The notes under the pieces are model-generated. The model did not search any database, had not been told where the DNA came from, and was given only the letters and a program-made list of their open reading frames with translations. The translations under genes were made by a program, and so were the position numbers. A DNA stretch of 64,000 nt from Nocardia pneumoniae NBRC 100136 (lineage in GTDB: Bacteria > Actinomycetota > Actinomycetes > Mycobacteriales > Mycobacteriaceae), in contig NZ_BAGF01000151.1 of NCBI RefSeq assembly GCF_000308755.1, forward strand, positions 62,001 to 126,000, written 5' to 3'. Below are positions 33,792 through 43,567 of the stretch, piece by piece. The stretch's first letter is position 1, and each line of letters begins with the position of its first letter.

Positions 33792-34713
33792 ACCCGCCGA
33801 TCGGCACGCGCGCCTGATAACAAGGCTCCATGTGAGCGAACCGCCCCTATTTGCCAGTAGATAGCTGCGCGGAGAAGGTTTCGGCGTGTCCCTTCGTCGA
33901 CACGCCGAACGATGCCGACGTCCGAGAACGTGTCCGCGCGGCCGCGCCAACCGGCTTGGCCCCTCAGGTGCCAGGCCCGGGGCGATCGAGCGGCGGACGT
34001 GGACCGAACCACGTACGGGGACCACCGGAGAGTGTCCGGCCTGGATTACCCAGAGCCACAGTGCAACTCACGCCCAACTGCATATCCTTGCCGCACCGTT
34101 TGAACTGCACCGCCCACCAGTCCGTTGTCTGCGCTGCGGCCATGCTGCGCGGCGTGCCCGAGCTGGGCGAGGGCCCGACGGCGAGACGCCTCGGCCGCAT
34201 GCTTGGTGCTTATGCCTCGGCTTCCACGGCAGCGCAGGTTGTAGCGGGTCTTCTGCCACCCCGCCGGCATCGGGCACGCCTGGCGAACGTAGTAGCCTCA
34301 GTCGGGATGCACGTCATCGTGCGCAGCCCGGATGTGGCACTCTGCCACATGACATGCGCGCGTCGCAACGGAGCCGCCAGCGGTGCTGACGCTGTTGCGC
34401 CGTATCCATATGCGTTGCGGCTCCACAGTTTTCGTGATCATTGCTGCGATATGTCGATGTGACATCGAACAGGTCACACGGCATCGTCTTAGGGATTTTT
34501 CCAGAGGCTCTGGTTGAGCAACTGGGTCGGGCGTTAGCCTTCGAAGGCGGGGTTCGACGACCGTAGGGGTTCGGGGACATCTGGGGCGACGATGTAGTGG
34601 CCCGCCCGAATAAACCTAGAAACGCTGCCGCACAACAGTATCGACAAGTCAGTTGTGTGCTGTCCGCTTTATCTCTCCCTTCCATCGTGATCATGCCAAG
34701 GGGACTCACCGCC
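33792..34713. other. Gene-poor gap before the terpenoid cluster
   Basis: About 920 bp without a convincing gene on either strand. Only the last part is expected to carry the promoter of the polyprenyl synthase operon. No hairpin terminator or repeat stood out. Confidence 0.4.
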
Positions 34714-35895
34714 ATGGACTATTCCGTGCCACCACCAGCATTTCGTCCACCTGCTCATGTGACCGGGCCTTCGGGACAGCGGGCCGATAACATTCCGCCC
34801 GGCCACGTAATGCTCAGCGCCACAACGATAGTCGCGGGCTCCCAGCCGCGCCGCGCCTGGTCCCGGCGGGAGTCGACCGACGACATCCTCACCTCTGTCG
34901 GCACGAACTCCGAGCGGGCCACTCAGCGGTTCGACCGCATCACCGATCAATTGACTCAGGTCAACGATCGATTGCACGAATTCCTGGTCTGCGGTGGCCC
35001 TTTCGACGCCGTATACCGCCACATCCTCGCCGCTCCAGGCAAGCGGGTCCGTGCGGGGCTCGCTCTGTCCTGCGCCCAACTGCTCCCGTCGGCCGCCGCG
35101 GTACCGTTGCGCGACGCGGTCGACATGGCCTGCGTTTGGGAGATGTTCCACGAGTCGTCACTCGTGCACGACGACATCTGCGACGGTTCACTCTTGCGGC
35201 GCGATGCCCCCTCGGTGCCGGCCGAGTTCGGAATACGCACGGCGGCCAGAGCCGGATTTCATCTGGCGGGCATTGCGTTGCAAGTGCTCGCACAGGTAGT
35301 CGCCGACAACCCGGCGGTGTTCGCGACGCTCGGTGCGGCGGCCGGCGTCACGTACCTTGACCGGTTGTCGGATCTCTCGTTCGGTCAGCTCGTGGAAACT
35401 CTCCCGCCCACGGTCGAGGACTCCGCCCTGCGCAGGCACTACGAGCTCGTGGCCGGTGCGAAAACCGGGACGCTATTCCGGCTGGCCTGCTCCTACGGCG
35501 GTACGGCGGGCGCCATCGATCCCGAACGGCTGCGCGCCTTGATGCGATACGCCGACCAACTCGCCTTCGCCTTCCAAGTCATGGACGACGTGCGTGACGT
35601 CGAAGGCGACCCTGCACTCGGCAAGGACGCCTGCGGCGACCTCGATCGCCGCGTGCCGACCTGGCCGGTTATCGAATGGCTGGGCCTGCGGCACGCAGCT
35701 CTTGAAATGTGGCTTTCCACAGAAACTTCCAGTGCGGACCTGCAGGCCGAATTGGTCAGCAGCGGGGCCACCGAACTCGCGTGCGCGGTCGCCGCCCAAG
35801 CCGCCGAGACGGCCTGCCGGGCGATAGAAGTGTTCCCGCCCTCCCCTGCGCGTGAGCACCTGCGCGAACTCTCGACGCGGGTGGTTTCGCGATGA
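34714..35895 (+). CDS. Polyprenyl diphosphate synthase (GGPP-type)
   Basis: The 393-residue protein is a trans-isoprenyl diphosphate synthase: GKRVRAGLAL, the first aspartate-rich motif HDDICDGSLLRRDAPSV (DDxxD plus RR), AGAKTGTLFRLA, and the second motif FQVMDDVRDVEGDPALGKDACGD (DDxxD plus K). Residues 4 and 5 before the first motif are Ser, which leaves room for a C20 or longer chain. An N-terminal extension of about 70 residues is not part of the catalytic fold. AAGGGG precedes ATG 34714; an upstream in-frame ATG (34693) is possible. Its stop overlaps the next gene (ATGA). It uses IPP and DMAPP from the mevalonate genes downstream. Confidence 0.9.
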   Translation: MDYSVPPPAFRPPAHVTGPSGQRADNIPPGHVMLSATTIVAGSQPRRAWSRRESTDDILTSVGTNSERATQRFDRITDQLTQVNDRLHEFLVCGGPFDAVYRHILAAPGKRVRAGLALSCAQLLPSAAAVPLRDAVDMACVWEMFHESSLVHDDICDGSLLRRDAPSVPAEFGIRTAARAGFHLAGIALQVLAQVVADNPAVFATLGAAAGVTYLDRLSDLSFGQLVETLPPTVEDSALRRHYELVAGAKTGTLFRLACSYGGTAGAIDPERLRALMRYADQLAFAFQVMDDVRDVEGDPALGKDACGDLDRRVPTWPVIEWLGLRHAALEMWLSTETSSADLQAELVSSGATELACAVAAQAAETACRAIEVFPPSPAREHLRELSTRVVSR

Positions 35896-37148
35896 TCGGG
35901 CAGCGCATCGGCGTCCTGGCCCGCGGGCTGCGGCAGGTGCGGCGAGCGCCGGATGTCGCTGCGCTGCGCAGCGCTCAATCACCGGAGAGGTTGGCCCGGA
36001 TCGCGCTGGTTCCGGCAGCGCGGAACCTGGGCATCGCAGTGGGTCTACTACCCGCCGACCAGCGAGCCGAGGCCACCGCCGCCCTACTGGCCTGCCGGGT
36101 GCTCGACGCCTACGAGGACCTCATGGATCGCTCTTCGGCGGGCAACGCTGTGCGGGCGGCCGTGGCCTATCTGAACGGCGACACCGATACGCCTCCCCCA
36201 CGTCTGGAGGCGGTCGCCGCCCGTGACAGCGAAGCCGTCGACCTGATACTGGCCGAACGCGTGCGCGACGTCCGGACACTGCTGTCGGCACTTCCCTCCG
36301 ATGGACGGAAACGCATCGGCCAAATGCTGCTCGACGTCGGGGGCGTGATGGCCCGCAACCTCGATCAGCCCCTGCCGCGGGCCGCTTACGGCGAGGGTGT
36401 ATTGGGACGCGTAATTCTCTACGCTTGCTCGCTTGTCGCCGAAAAGGCTTACGCCGAAGAAGATCTGGGCGAGCTGGCCGGATGCGTCGGGGTCACCGCC
36501 CAGCTGGCCAACGACCTGCGCGACGGCGAACTAGCGCTGTACGGCGTCGCCGACCGCGAAGAACTGACCCGAGTGGTGATGCTACAGCTACTGGCACCGG
36601 CACTGGGCAGCTTCACCCTGTTGGCCCGGCTGGGCCCGCGCACGCCCGGCCTCAGTGCACGGGCCGCGATGGCCTATATGGCCATCACGACAACGGCTTT
36701 CCTGTGCACCGCGGTCGGAGCGCCCGCACCCTACCGGCGGCGACTGCGACTCGCGGCGGCCGCACTGGCTGCCAGTTCACCGGCGTACTGGACGACTATG
36801 CAGGAACGGGTACTGCATGCCGTGGATCAGGCGGTCCACCGGGCGCTCGATGCGTCACCCGACCTTGCTGCCGGGGCGGGCCCGGCACCGGAGATGCTCG
36901 GCTCGGTCGACTATCGCTCGATGCCGCTCGCGATGCGGCCGCTGATCATCGAATCCGCCTTCACCCTGGTGCGCGCGCTGCCGGAAGAACCGCTGACCGG
37001 CGAACTTCCCGGCTCCGACATCCGCCGCATGATGATTGCCGATCATCTGGCTTTCGGCGCCCTGGAACGGGTGCACCCGGGCGACGCAGAGGCGATGCGA
37101 AACCTCGCCGCGAGATTCCAGCTCGCCGCACTCGACACCGCTACCTGA
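35892..37148 (+). CDS. Divergent squalene/phytoene-synthase-like protein
   Basis: The 418-residue protein has the layout of a head-to-head prenyl synthase: ARNLGIAVGLLPADQRAEATAALLACRVLDAYEDLMD gives a first aspartate-rich site (DAYEDLMD in place of the usual DDxxD), and VGVTAQLANDLRDGELALYG gives the second (compare QLTNILRD in phytoene synthases). An unusual C-terminal extension of about 120 residues follows the catalytic region. It is coupled by ATGA overlap to the polyprenyl synthase gene, so it probably consumes that enzyme's product. It could make a C30/C40 hydrocarbon, an irregular coupling product or a cyclised terpene. The family call is moderately sure; the product is unknown. Confidence 0.65.
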   Translation: MIGQRIGVLARGLRQVRRAPDVAALRSAQSPERLARIALVPAARNLGIAVGLLPADQRAEATAALLACRVLDAYEDLMDRSSAGNAVRAAVAYLNGDTDTPPPRLEAVAARDSEAVDLILAERVRDVRTLLSALPSDGRKRIGQMLLDVGGVMARNLDQPLPRAAYGEGVLGRVILYACSLVAEKAYAEEDLGELAGCVGVTAQLANDLRDGELALYGVADREELTRVVMLQLLAPALGSFTLLARLGPRTPGLSARAAMAYMAITTTAFLCTAVGAPAPYRRRLRLAAAALAASSPAYWTTMQERVLHAVDQAVHRALDASPDLAAGAGPAPEMLGSVDYRSMPLAMRPLIIESAFTLVRALPEEPLTGELPGSDIRRMMIADHLAFGALERVHPGDAEAMRNLAARFQLAALDTAT

Positions 37149-37221
37149 GGAGGCCGCTCATCAGCCCTGTCGCGAAAACCCCGCTTGCCGCCTTCGACAA
37201 GACATTCCCAAGGAGCCCCTC

Positions 37222-38235
37222 ATGAGCACCATAACGCCTCGTCCCAGCCCCCGAACACCCGGCCCATCCGGCCCAACACCCTTCAGCCGACGTGTGCTGA
37301 AGCTCGAGCACCCCGCGAACATCGGCCCGCTGGCCCATATCGTGGCGTGGGTCGCGCTGCTGGCCGTGGGCCTGCTCGTGCCCGCCGCCACGAACTGGTA
37401 CCTGGCCGTGCCGCTGATCATCACGCTGACGCTGCTGAGCTTCTCGCTGACGATCGGCGTGCTGCACATGCACACCCACCGGCCGCTGTTCGTGTCCAAA
37501 CGGTTGAACCGGGTGGTCGATCTGTTCTGCTGCATGCCCGCCACGCTCACGGCAGCCGAGATGCGCGAGGTGCACATCCTCAACCACCACCGCTACAACG
37601 ACGGGCCCGGTGACATCACCTCCACCGAAGGGCGCGAGCACGGGCTCGGCGCCGTCTGGTACTGGATCAGATACGGCACCATCGTCAAGAACCACACCGT
37701 CCGGAAGATCTTCGCCGCCGACGCGACGACCAAGCAGCGCCAGCGGCGCAACCAGTTCCTGTTCGATCTCACGCTGGTCCTGGTATTGATCGGAGTCACC
37801 TGGTACTTCGCCGACGACACCCGATTCGTGCTCTTCTACTGGATCCCGTTCCTGGTGACCCAGGTGAACTCCGGCTACTTCGCCTGGCTAACCCACGCCC
37901 CGGCGCGCGGCTTCGAGGACGATCCGAGCAAATCGTTGAACACGGCGGGCAACTGGCTCAACTTCTTCATCTTCAACCAGGGCTACCACAGCGTGCACCA
38001 CCGCTACCCCGGCGTCCACTGGAGCCAGATCCCCGACAAACTCGACTTCATGCGGCAGGTCGACCCCGGCGTCATCGTGCCCTACTGGATGACCCTCAAC
38101 TCGGCCTGGCGTCTGGTCGTGCCGGGCGGCTTCCTCGACACACCCTACGGCGAGCGGTGGAAGGCCAAGCTGGAGAAGCGAATGGAGGAGGGTGGCGTCC
38201 GCTCGCGGTACCTGCCCTGGTTCGCATGGATCTGA
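37222..38235 (+). CDS. Membrane fatty-acid-desaturase/hydroxylase family protein
   Basis: The 337-residue protein carries the three histidine boxes of the diiron membrane desaturase superfamily: HMHTH, HILNHHRYND (HxxxHH) and HSVHHRYPG (HxxHH), separated by hydrophobic segments (IVAWVALLAVGLLVPAA; YLAVPLIITLTLLSF; FDLTLVLVLIGVTWYF; FVLFYWIPFLVTQ). Members desaturate, hydroxylate or ketolate lipids and carotenoids with O2. AAGGAG precedes ATG 37222. It follows the prenyl-synthase pair and overlaps the next gene by 10 bp, so it most likely modifies the terpenoid product rather than a fatty acid. Confidence 0.82.
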   Translation: MSTITPRPSPRTPGPSGPTPFSRRVLKLEHPANIGPLAHIVAWVALLAVGLLVPAATNWYLAVPLIITLTLLSFSLTIGVLHMHTHRPLFVSKRLNRVVDLFCCMPATLTAAEMREVHILNHHRYNDGPGDITSTEGREHGLGAVWYWIRYGTIVKNHTVRKIFAADATTKQRQRRNQFLFDLTLVLVLIGVTWYFADDTRFVLFYWIPFLVTQVNSGYFAWLTHAPARGFEDDPSKSLNTAGNWLNFFIFNQGYHSVHHRYPGVHWSQIPDKLDFMRQVDPGVIVPYWMTLNSAWRLVVPGGFLDTPYGERWKAKLEKRMEEGGVRSRYLPWFAWI

Positions 38236-39062
38236 TCACTCCGCGCCAGGTCCGGGGCGTGCTCACCGACCGTCGCCGGCTCGTCCCGTTCCTGCTCGCG
38301 TTCGCCGGATACGCCTTCACCGGGGTGACCGTGCCCCTGTTCCTGCTGTTCGCCGGAGGCTGGTGGCTACCCAAGACGGTCGACGACGGACCGCACCTGC
38401 CGCCCGGCCCGGCGGTCGTGATCGACGTACTGTTGCTGGCGCTGTTCGGCCTGCAGCACTCGGGTATGGCCCGGCCGTCGTTCAAGGCGTTCGTCACCCG
38501 CTGGGTGCCGCAAGCCCTGGAGCGCACCGTCTACGTCGTCATGGCCAGTCTCGCCGTGTGGGTGCTGTGCCTGGGCTGGCAGCCGCTGCCACACCGGATC
38601 TGGTCGGCCGACGGCATCATCGCCACGGTACTCGACGCCGGATTCTGGCTCGGTTTCGCACTGGTTTACGCGGCCACCCTCCTGCTGAACCACTTTTATC
38701 TGCTCGGCCTCGACCAGGCATACCGCCACTACGTCATCCAGGTACCCGACGCGACCGCCGACCGGCTGCAAGTGCACGGGCCCTACCGCTTGGTGCGCCA
38801 TCCGCTGATGACCGGCCTGCTGTTCAGTTTCTGGTGCGCGAGCACGCTCACGGCAGGTCACCTGCTCTGGACGGTCGGATTGACCGGTTACATCCTGCTC
38901 GGCACGGTCCTCGAAGAGCGAGATCTCGTCGCTCGCTTCGGTGCTACCTATCGCGCCTACGCGACCCAGGTGCCCGCGTTCTTCCCGTCGCCGCTGCGCC
39001 CGTCCGCGCGGGCACGCCCGCGCGGGCCGCGCGTGTCACGCCCGTCGATTCGTCAGCGCTAA
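38226..39062 (+). CDS. NnrU/ICMT-like membrane methyltransferase-family protein
   Basis: The 278-residue protein has about six transmembrane segments and the C-terminal signature of the isoprenylcysteine carboxyl methyltransferase/PEMT/NnrU group: GPYRLVRHPLMTGLLFSFW, then LGTVLEERDLVARFGATYRAYATQVP. An upstream FGLQHSGMARPSFK matches the NnrU-like half. The start at 38226 lies inside the end of the desaturase gene. The last 25 residues are Arg/Pro-rich. It may methylate or otherwise alter a prenylated or lipid compound made by the cluster, but NnrU-type proteins also exist without known methyltransferase activity. Confidence 0.75.
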   Translation: MDLITPRQVRGVLTDRRRLVPFLLAFAGYAFTGVTVPLFLLFAGGWWLPKTVDDGPHLPPGPAVVIDVLLLALFGLQHSGMARPSFKAFVTRWVPQALERTVYVVMASLAVWVLCLGWQPLPHRIWSADGIIATVLDAGFWLGFALVYAATLLLNHFYLLGLDQAYRHYVIQVPDATADRLQVHGPYRLVRHPLMTGLLFSFWCASTLTAGHLLWTVGLTGYILLGTVLEERDLVARFGATYRAYATQVPAFFPSPLRPSARARPRGPRVSRPSIRQR

Positions 39063-39223
39063 AGGCGAATTCGCACGCCCGCGGCTGAGCCGAACGTCGC
39101 GTCGGGACGCGTCCCCCAACTGCTCGTCGCCGATGTCCTCGCCGGACCCCACCATCACCGTCCGTCGCCGCGTCCCCGAGGGAACACGTGGGCGGCCCTA
39201 CTCGAGTTTGGAGATGAATCGAC

Positions 39224-40246
39224 GTGAACAGTCCTCGTGTCCACAGCGGCGGAAAGCCCGCCGCCCCGTGCGTGGGCATCGGGCGCGCGCACGGCAAGGC
39301 GATCTTGCTGGGCGAACACACGGTTGTCCACGGAACGCCCGCGATCGCGTTCCCCCTGCCCGCGCTGCCGGTACGCGCTGTCGCGTACTCCAGCGAGGCA
39401 GGTTGCTCTACCGTGGCGCCGCCAGCCCTGTCGGGGCGTTTTGCGCTGTCCGACAACGGCTCTCGATTTCTCGCTGGGAAAGGTCTTCCCGCGGCGACTC
39501 CGGTGTCCGGCCCTCGCGTCGCGGTGGAGGAGGCGTTGCGACGGTGGGATCTGCCCGGCGAGGTCGTCGAGGTCGTTTTGCGCCGCGAGATTCCGCAGGC
39601 GCGTGGCCTGGGATCCAGTGCGGCCGACGCGGCCGCCGCAGTGCGGGCGGTCGCGGGTCTGCATGGCAGGACCGTCGACCCGGACTCCCTCTACGAGTTG
39701 GTGCAATGCGGCGAACAGTTCGCGCACGGGCGAGCCAGCGGCGTGGACGCCCGCGCCGCCTCGTCCGACCGGCCGATCTGGTTCCATGCCGGCACGGCCC
39801 GCCCGCTGGACGTCGGCCTCGACGCCGCCCTGGTGATCGCGGACACCGGGATACTCGGTGCCACACAGCAGGCGGTGGCCGAGGTGCGCGGACGGCTGGA
39901 CCGAGATCGCGAGTCCGCTGGACGGCTTCTGGAGCGCGCGACGGAACTCGTCGAGTCCGCTCACGCGGCCCTGGCGGCCGGGCGCGCCGAGCCGCTGGGC
40001 AGGGCGCTTCTGTACTTTCAGGAACTTCTCGATGAACTCGGTGTCGGCAGTCCGCGGATCGACACCTTGGTCACGGCAGCGCTCGAGGCCGGGGCGTTCG
40101 GGGCGAAACTCACCGGCGCCGGCCTCGGTGGCTGCGTCCTCGCCCTCACCGAGGCGGGCCGTGGCGCCTCGACGGTGAGTTCGGCGCTACGCCGGGCCGG
40201 AGCCGTACAGACCTGGACCGTCCCGACCCGGAGCGTGCTGCCATGA
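39224..40246 (+). CDS. mvaK1: Mevalonate kinase
   Basis: The 340-residue GHMP-family kinase begins with GRAHGKAILLGEHTVVHGTPAIAFP, the substrate-binding start of mevalonate kinases, and has the ATP-binding motif PQARGLGSSAADAAAAV and a C-terminal KLTGAGLGGCVLAL. It phosphorylates mevalonate with ATP. GTG 39224 follows GGAG at 39210. It is the first of six mevalonate genes that overlap one another by 4 bp, in the same order as in known Streptomyces mevalonate clusters. The upstream gap of 160 bp could hold a second promoter. Confidence 0.93.
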   Translation: MNSPRVHSGGKPAAPCVGIGRAHGKAILLGEHTVVHGTPAIAFPLPALPVRAVAYSSEAGCSTVAPPALSGRFALSDNGSRFLAGKGLPAATPVSGPRVAVEEALRRWDLPGEVVEVVLRREIPQARGLGSSAADAAAAVRAVAGLHGRTVDPDSLYELVQCGEQFAHGRASGVDARAASSDRPIWFHAGTARPLDVGLDAALVIADTGILGATQQAVAEVRGRLDRDRESAGRLLERATELVESAHAALAAGRAEPLGRALLYFQELLDELGVGSPRIDTLVTAALEAGAFGAKLTGAGLGGCVLALTEAGRGASTVSSALRRAGAVQTWTVPTRSVLP

Positions 40247-41379
40247 CCGCCCCCGCGATCCCGCCCGAAAACGGAACTCGGTACACACCGACGACTTTCG
40301 CCCCCGATGCGGCGACCGTTCTCGCCGTCGACGGCATCGACCTTCTCGGGCACGATCCGAATCTCTTCCGTGGCAACGAGGTCGGCGAAGAAGCGGTCGC
40401 CGTCGCCCATCCGAACATCGCCCTGGTGAAGTACTGGGGCAAGCGCGACGAATCGTTCTTCCTGCCCGTCACAGGGAGTCTGTCGATGACGCTGGACATC
40501 TATCCCACCACGACGACGGTGCGGTTGATCGATGGCCCGGCCGACGTCGTCGTGCTCAACGGCTGCCGCGCCACCGGTCCGGCGCACACCAGGGTCGAGC
40601 GGTTCCTCGACCTGGTTCGCGCCCGCGCCCAGCGCGCCGAACATGCTCTGGTCGTCTCGACCAATACCGGACCGACCGGCGCGGGCCTGGCCTCTTCGGC
40701 GAGCGGATTCGCCGCACTGGCCGCCGCGGCGTCCGCATGCTACGGGTTGGGCGGGGACGTCCGCGCGCTGTCGAGACTGGCGCGGCGGGGCTCCGGGTCG
40801 GCCTGCCGATCCATTTTCGGCGGGTTCGTGGTGTGGCATGCCGGTGACGGCTCCGGCGAGGCGGGTGATCTCAGCTCCTACGCGGAACCGATCGACGGCG
40901 ATGCGCTGGACCCGGCTTTGGTCGTCGCCGTGGTCGACACCGCGTCGAAGGCGGTGTCGAGCCGGGAGGCCATGCGCCGGACCTGCGCCACCTCGCCGCT
41001 CTACCGGGCGTGGGCCGAGTCGTCGGCCGCCGACCTCGATGAGATGCGCAAAGCCATTGCGCGCCGGGATCTTCCAGCGGCAGGCGAGATCGCCGAGCGC
41101 AACGCCTTGGGGATGCACGCCACCATGCTGGCGGCGAAACCGTCGATCCGGTATCTCTCACCGGAGTCGGTGGCGATTCTCGACCGGGTACTGGGGCTGC
41201 GTGACGACGGTGTCGCCGCCTACGCCACGATCGATGCCGGACCGAATGTCACAGTGCTCTGTGCCCGCGCCGACGTGCAGCGGGTGGACGCGGCCCTGCG
41301 CGACGTCGGCGATTTCGTCGAAACCCACACGGCGCATCTCGGCCCCGGCGCCGCCGTCGTCCGGGGCGGCGACCGATGA
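40243..41379 (+). CDS. mvaD: Diphosphomevalonate decarboxylase
   Basis: The 378-residue GHMP enzyme has the family hallmark VAHPNIALVKYWGKRDESFFLPVTGSLSMTLD in adjoining segments, the phosphate loop NTGPTGAGLASSASGFAAL, and SREAMRRTCATSPLYRAW. It converts mevalonate 5-diphosphate to isopentenyl diphosphate with ATP. Its first 45 residues are an extension before the usual start of the family. It overlaps its neighbours by ATGA on both sides. Confidence 0.94.
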   Translation: MTAPAIPPENGTRYTPTTFAPDAATVLAVDGIDLLGHDPNLFRGNEVGEEAVAVAHPNIALVKYWGKRDESFFLPVTGSLSMTLDIYPTTTTVRLIDGPADVVVLNGCRATGPAHTRVERFLDLVRARAQRAEHALVVSTNTGPTGAGLASSASGFAALAAAASACYGLGGDVRALSRLARRGSGSACRSIFGGFVVWHAGDGSGEAGDLSSYAEPIDGDALDPALVVAVVDTASKAVSSREAMRRTCATSPLYRAWAESSAADLDEMRKAIARRDLPAAGEIAERNALGMHATMLAAKPSIRYLSPESVAILDRVLGLRDDGVAAYATIDAGPNVTVLCARADVQRVDAALRDVGDFVETHTAHLGPGAAVVRGGDR

Positions 41380-42482
41380 TCGGCTACCGCGCCCCCGGCA
41401 AGCTGTTCGTCGCCGGAGAGTACGCCGTCGTGGAGCCGGGCCATCGCGCGATACTCACGGCGGTCGACCGCTACGCGACCGCCACCGTGGTCGAGGCATC
41501 CTCCGACGAGGACACCACACTGTGGACGGACCTGGACGGCGCCGGGAAGTTGTCGTTCCGGCGCGACGGCGCCCGATTGATCCCGCGAACCGCCGATGCC
41601 CGTGTGCCGACGGAGTTCGCATACGTCTTCGCGGCGGTCGCGGTCATCGATCGGTTGCTAATCGAGCGAGGTATCTGGGCGCGTCCCTATCGTTTGCGAG
41701 TCACCGGCGATTTCGCCGACTCCGACGGCAGGAAGCTCGGTCTCGGTGCCAGCGCAGCGGTCACGGCCTCGACCGTCGCGGCTCTCGGCATTTTCCACCG
41801 GCTCGGCCTGAGCACGATGGACAGGTACCGGTTGGCGATGGTGGCCACCCTGTCGGTCAACCCGGCTGCCTCCGGTGGCGATGTGGCGGCGAGCACCTGG
41901 GGCGGCTGGATCGCCTACGGTTCCCCCGACCGGAAGCGCATGTCCGAATCGATTGCAGACAAAGGGGTCGACGCGGCACTGCGCGCGCCGTGGCCCGGGT
42001 TGTCGGTGCATCGACTGCCGCCGCCGACGCGACTCGCGATGAAGGTCGGGTGGACCGGGGAACCCGCGTCGACACCGGCGCTGGTCGCGGGACTCCGCCA
42101 CGGCCACCACCGGCAATTGCCCGACCACGGCGCCTTCCTGGCCAACAGCGAGCAGTGCGTCGAACGGCTCGGCACGGCACTGGAAGCCGACGATTCCGCC
42201 GGAATTGAACGCGAAATACGCAATGCCAGAACAATTCTGATGGAAATCGACGCGAAGGCGCGGGTGGGCATCATGACACCGCGCCTGCACGCGCTGTGCG
42301 AGGCGAGTGAAGCGGTAGGCGCCGCAGCCAAGCCGTCGGGAGCCGGTGGCGGCGATTGCGGCATCGCGCTGATCGACCGCACCCGCAGCGCAGCCATCAC
42401 CGAACTCACCGCTCGCTGGATCGCCGCGGGCATCCACCCACTGTCGCTGCGCACCCACCCGCACGAGGAGAACCGCGGATGA
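41376..42482 (+). CDS. mvaK2: Phosphomevalonate kinase
   Basis: The 368-residue GHMP kinase opens with RAPGKLFVAGEYAVVEPGHRAIL, typical of bacterial phosphomevalonate kinases, and contains RKLGLGASAAVTASTVAAL and a C-terminal KPSGAGGGDCGIAL. It makes mevalonate 5-diphosphate. Position between mvaD and fni, with ATGA overlaps at both ends, matches the known actinobacterial order. Confidence 0.93.
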   Translation: MIGYRAPGKLFVAGEYAVVEPGHRAILTAVDRYATATVVEASSDEDTTLWTDLDGAGKLSFRRDGARLIPRTADARVPTEFAYVFAAVAVIDRLLIERGIWARPYRLRVTGDFADSDGRKLGLGASAAVTASTVAALGIFHRLGLSTMDRYRLAMVATLSVNPAASGGDVAASTWGGWIAYGSPDRKRMSESIADKGVDAALRAPWPGLSVHRLPPPTRLAMKVGWTGEPASTPALVAGLRHGHHRQLPDHGAFLANSEQCVERLGTALEADDSAGIEREIRNARTILMEIDAKARVGIMTPRLHALCEASEAVGAAAKPSGAGGGDCGIALIDRTRSAAITELTARWIAAGIHPLSLRTHPHEENRG

Positions 42483-43567
42483 CCGGCAACCGCAAGGACG
42501 ACCACGTCCGCCACGCCGTCGACCAGCACCGCGACGGCACCGGGTCCAACGACTTCGACTCGGTCACCTTCGTGCACCACGCCCTCGCCGGTATCGACCG
42601 CGCAGACGTGTCGCTCGCCGTCGGTGTCGCCGGGAAGCTCTGGGACGCACCGTTGTTCGTCAACGCGATGACCGGAGGGAGCCCGAACACCGGTGAGATC
42701 AATCGCCAACTGGCGATCGCCGCCCGCGAGACCGGTATCCCCATCGCATCCGGGTCGATGAGCGCCTACTTCCGCGACTGCTCGGTCGCCGACAGCTACC
42801 GGGTGCTGCGGCAGGAGAACCCGCGCGGGTTCGTCATGGCCAACGTCAACGCGACGGCCACCCTGGACCAGGTGCACCGGGCCATCGACCTGCTGGAGGC
42901 GGACGCCGTGCAGATCCACCTCAACTCGGTCCAGGAGATCGTGATGCCCGAGGGCGACCGGTCTTTCGGGTCTTGGTCACGCCAGATCGAGCACATCACG
43001 GCCCACGTGCCCGTGCCGGTGATCGTCAAAGAGGTCGGGTTCGGACTCAGCAGGCCCACCGTCGCCTGGTTGCGCGACGCGGGAGTCGCCGTGGCCGATG
43101 TCGGCGGCCGCGGCGGTACCAATTTCGCGCGTATCGAGAACGATCGACGCGCGGCCGCGGATTTCTCCTTCATCGAGGGCTGGGGCCAGTCGACGCCGAG
43201 CTGCCTGCTGGACTGCGCGGGCGTCACCGGGATCGATCTGTTCGCCTCGGGCGGTATCCGCTCGCCCCTCGACATCGCCAGGGCACTGGCGCTGGGCGCC
43301 CGCGCGACAGGTGTGGCGGGACGCTTCCTCGAGACGCTCGTCGGCCGCGGCGCCGCCGCGTTGGTCGAGATGATCCGTGCGTGGCTCGTCCAACTGCGCT
43401 TGATCTCGACCGTCCTCGGCGCCGCCACGCCCGCGGACCTGGTCGGCTGCGATCTGCTGATCACCGGCGACGTGGCGACGTTCTGCCGGCTTCGCGGCAT
43501 CGACGCGGCCTCGTACGCCCACCGGAGCCTGTGGTGGAACGAATCGGAGAGAAGGAGCCACCCGTGA
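42479..43567 (+). CDS. fni: Type 2 isopentenyl-diphosphate delta-isomerase
   Basis: The 362-residue FMN-dependent isomerase opens with RKDDHVRHAVDQ and shows NAMTGGSPNTGEINRQLA, IASGSMSAYF, HLNSVQEIVMPEGDR, VKEVGFGLS, the FMN phosphate-binding GGRGGTNFARIEN and FASGGIRSPLDIARAL. It interconverts IPP and DMAPP using reduced FMN. This type accompanies mevalonate genes in Gram-positive bacteria. Confidence 0.95.
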   Translation: MTGNRKDDHVRHAVDQHRDGTGSNDFDSVTFVHHALAGIDRADVSLAVGVAGKLWDAPLFVNAMTGGSPNTGEINRQLAIAARETGIPIASGSMSAYFRDCSVADSYRVLRQENPRGFVMANVNATATLDQVHRAIDLLEADAVQIHLNSVQEIVMPEGDRSFGSWSRQIEHITAHVPVPVIVKEVGFGLSRPTVAWLRDAGVAVADVGGRGGTNFARIENDRRAAADFSFIEGWGQSTPSCLLDCAGVTGIDLFASGGIRSPLDIARALALGARATGVAGRFLETLVGRGAAALVEMIRAWLVQLRLISTVLGAATPADLVGCDLLITGDVATFCRLRGIDAASYAHRSLWWNESERRSHP

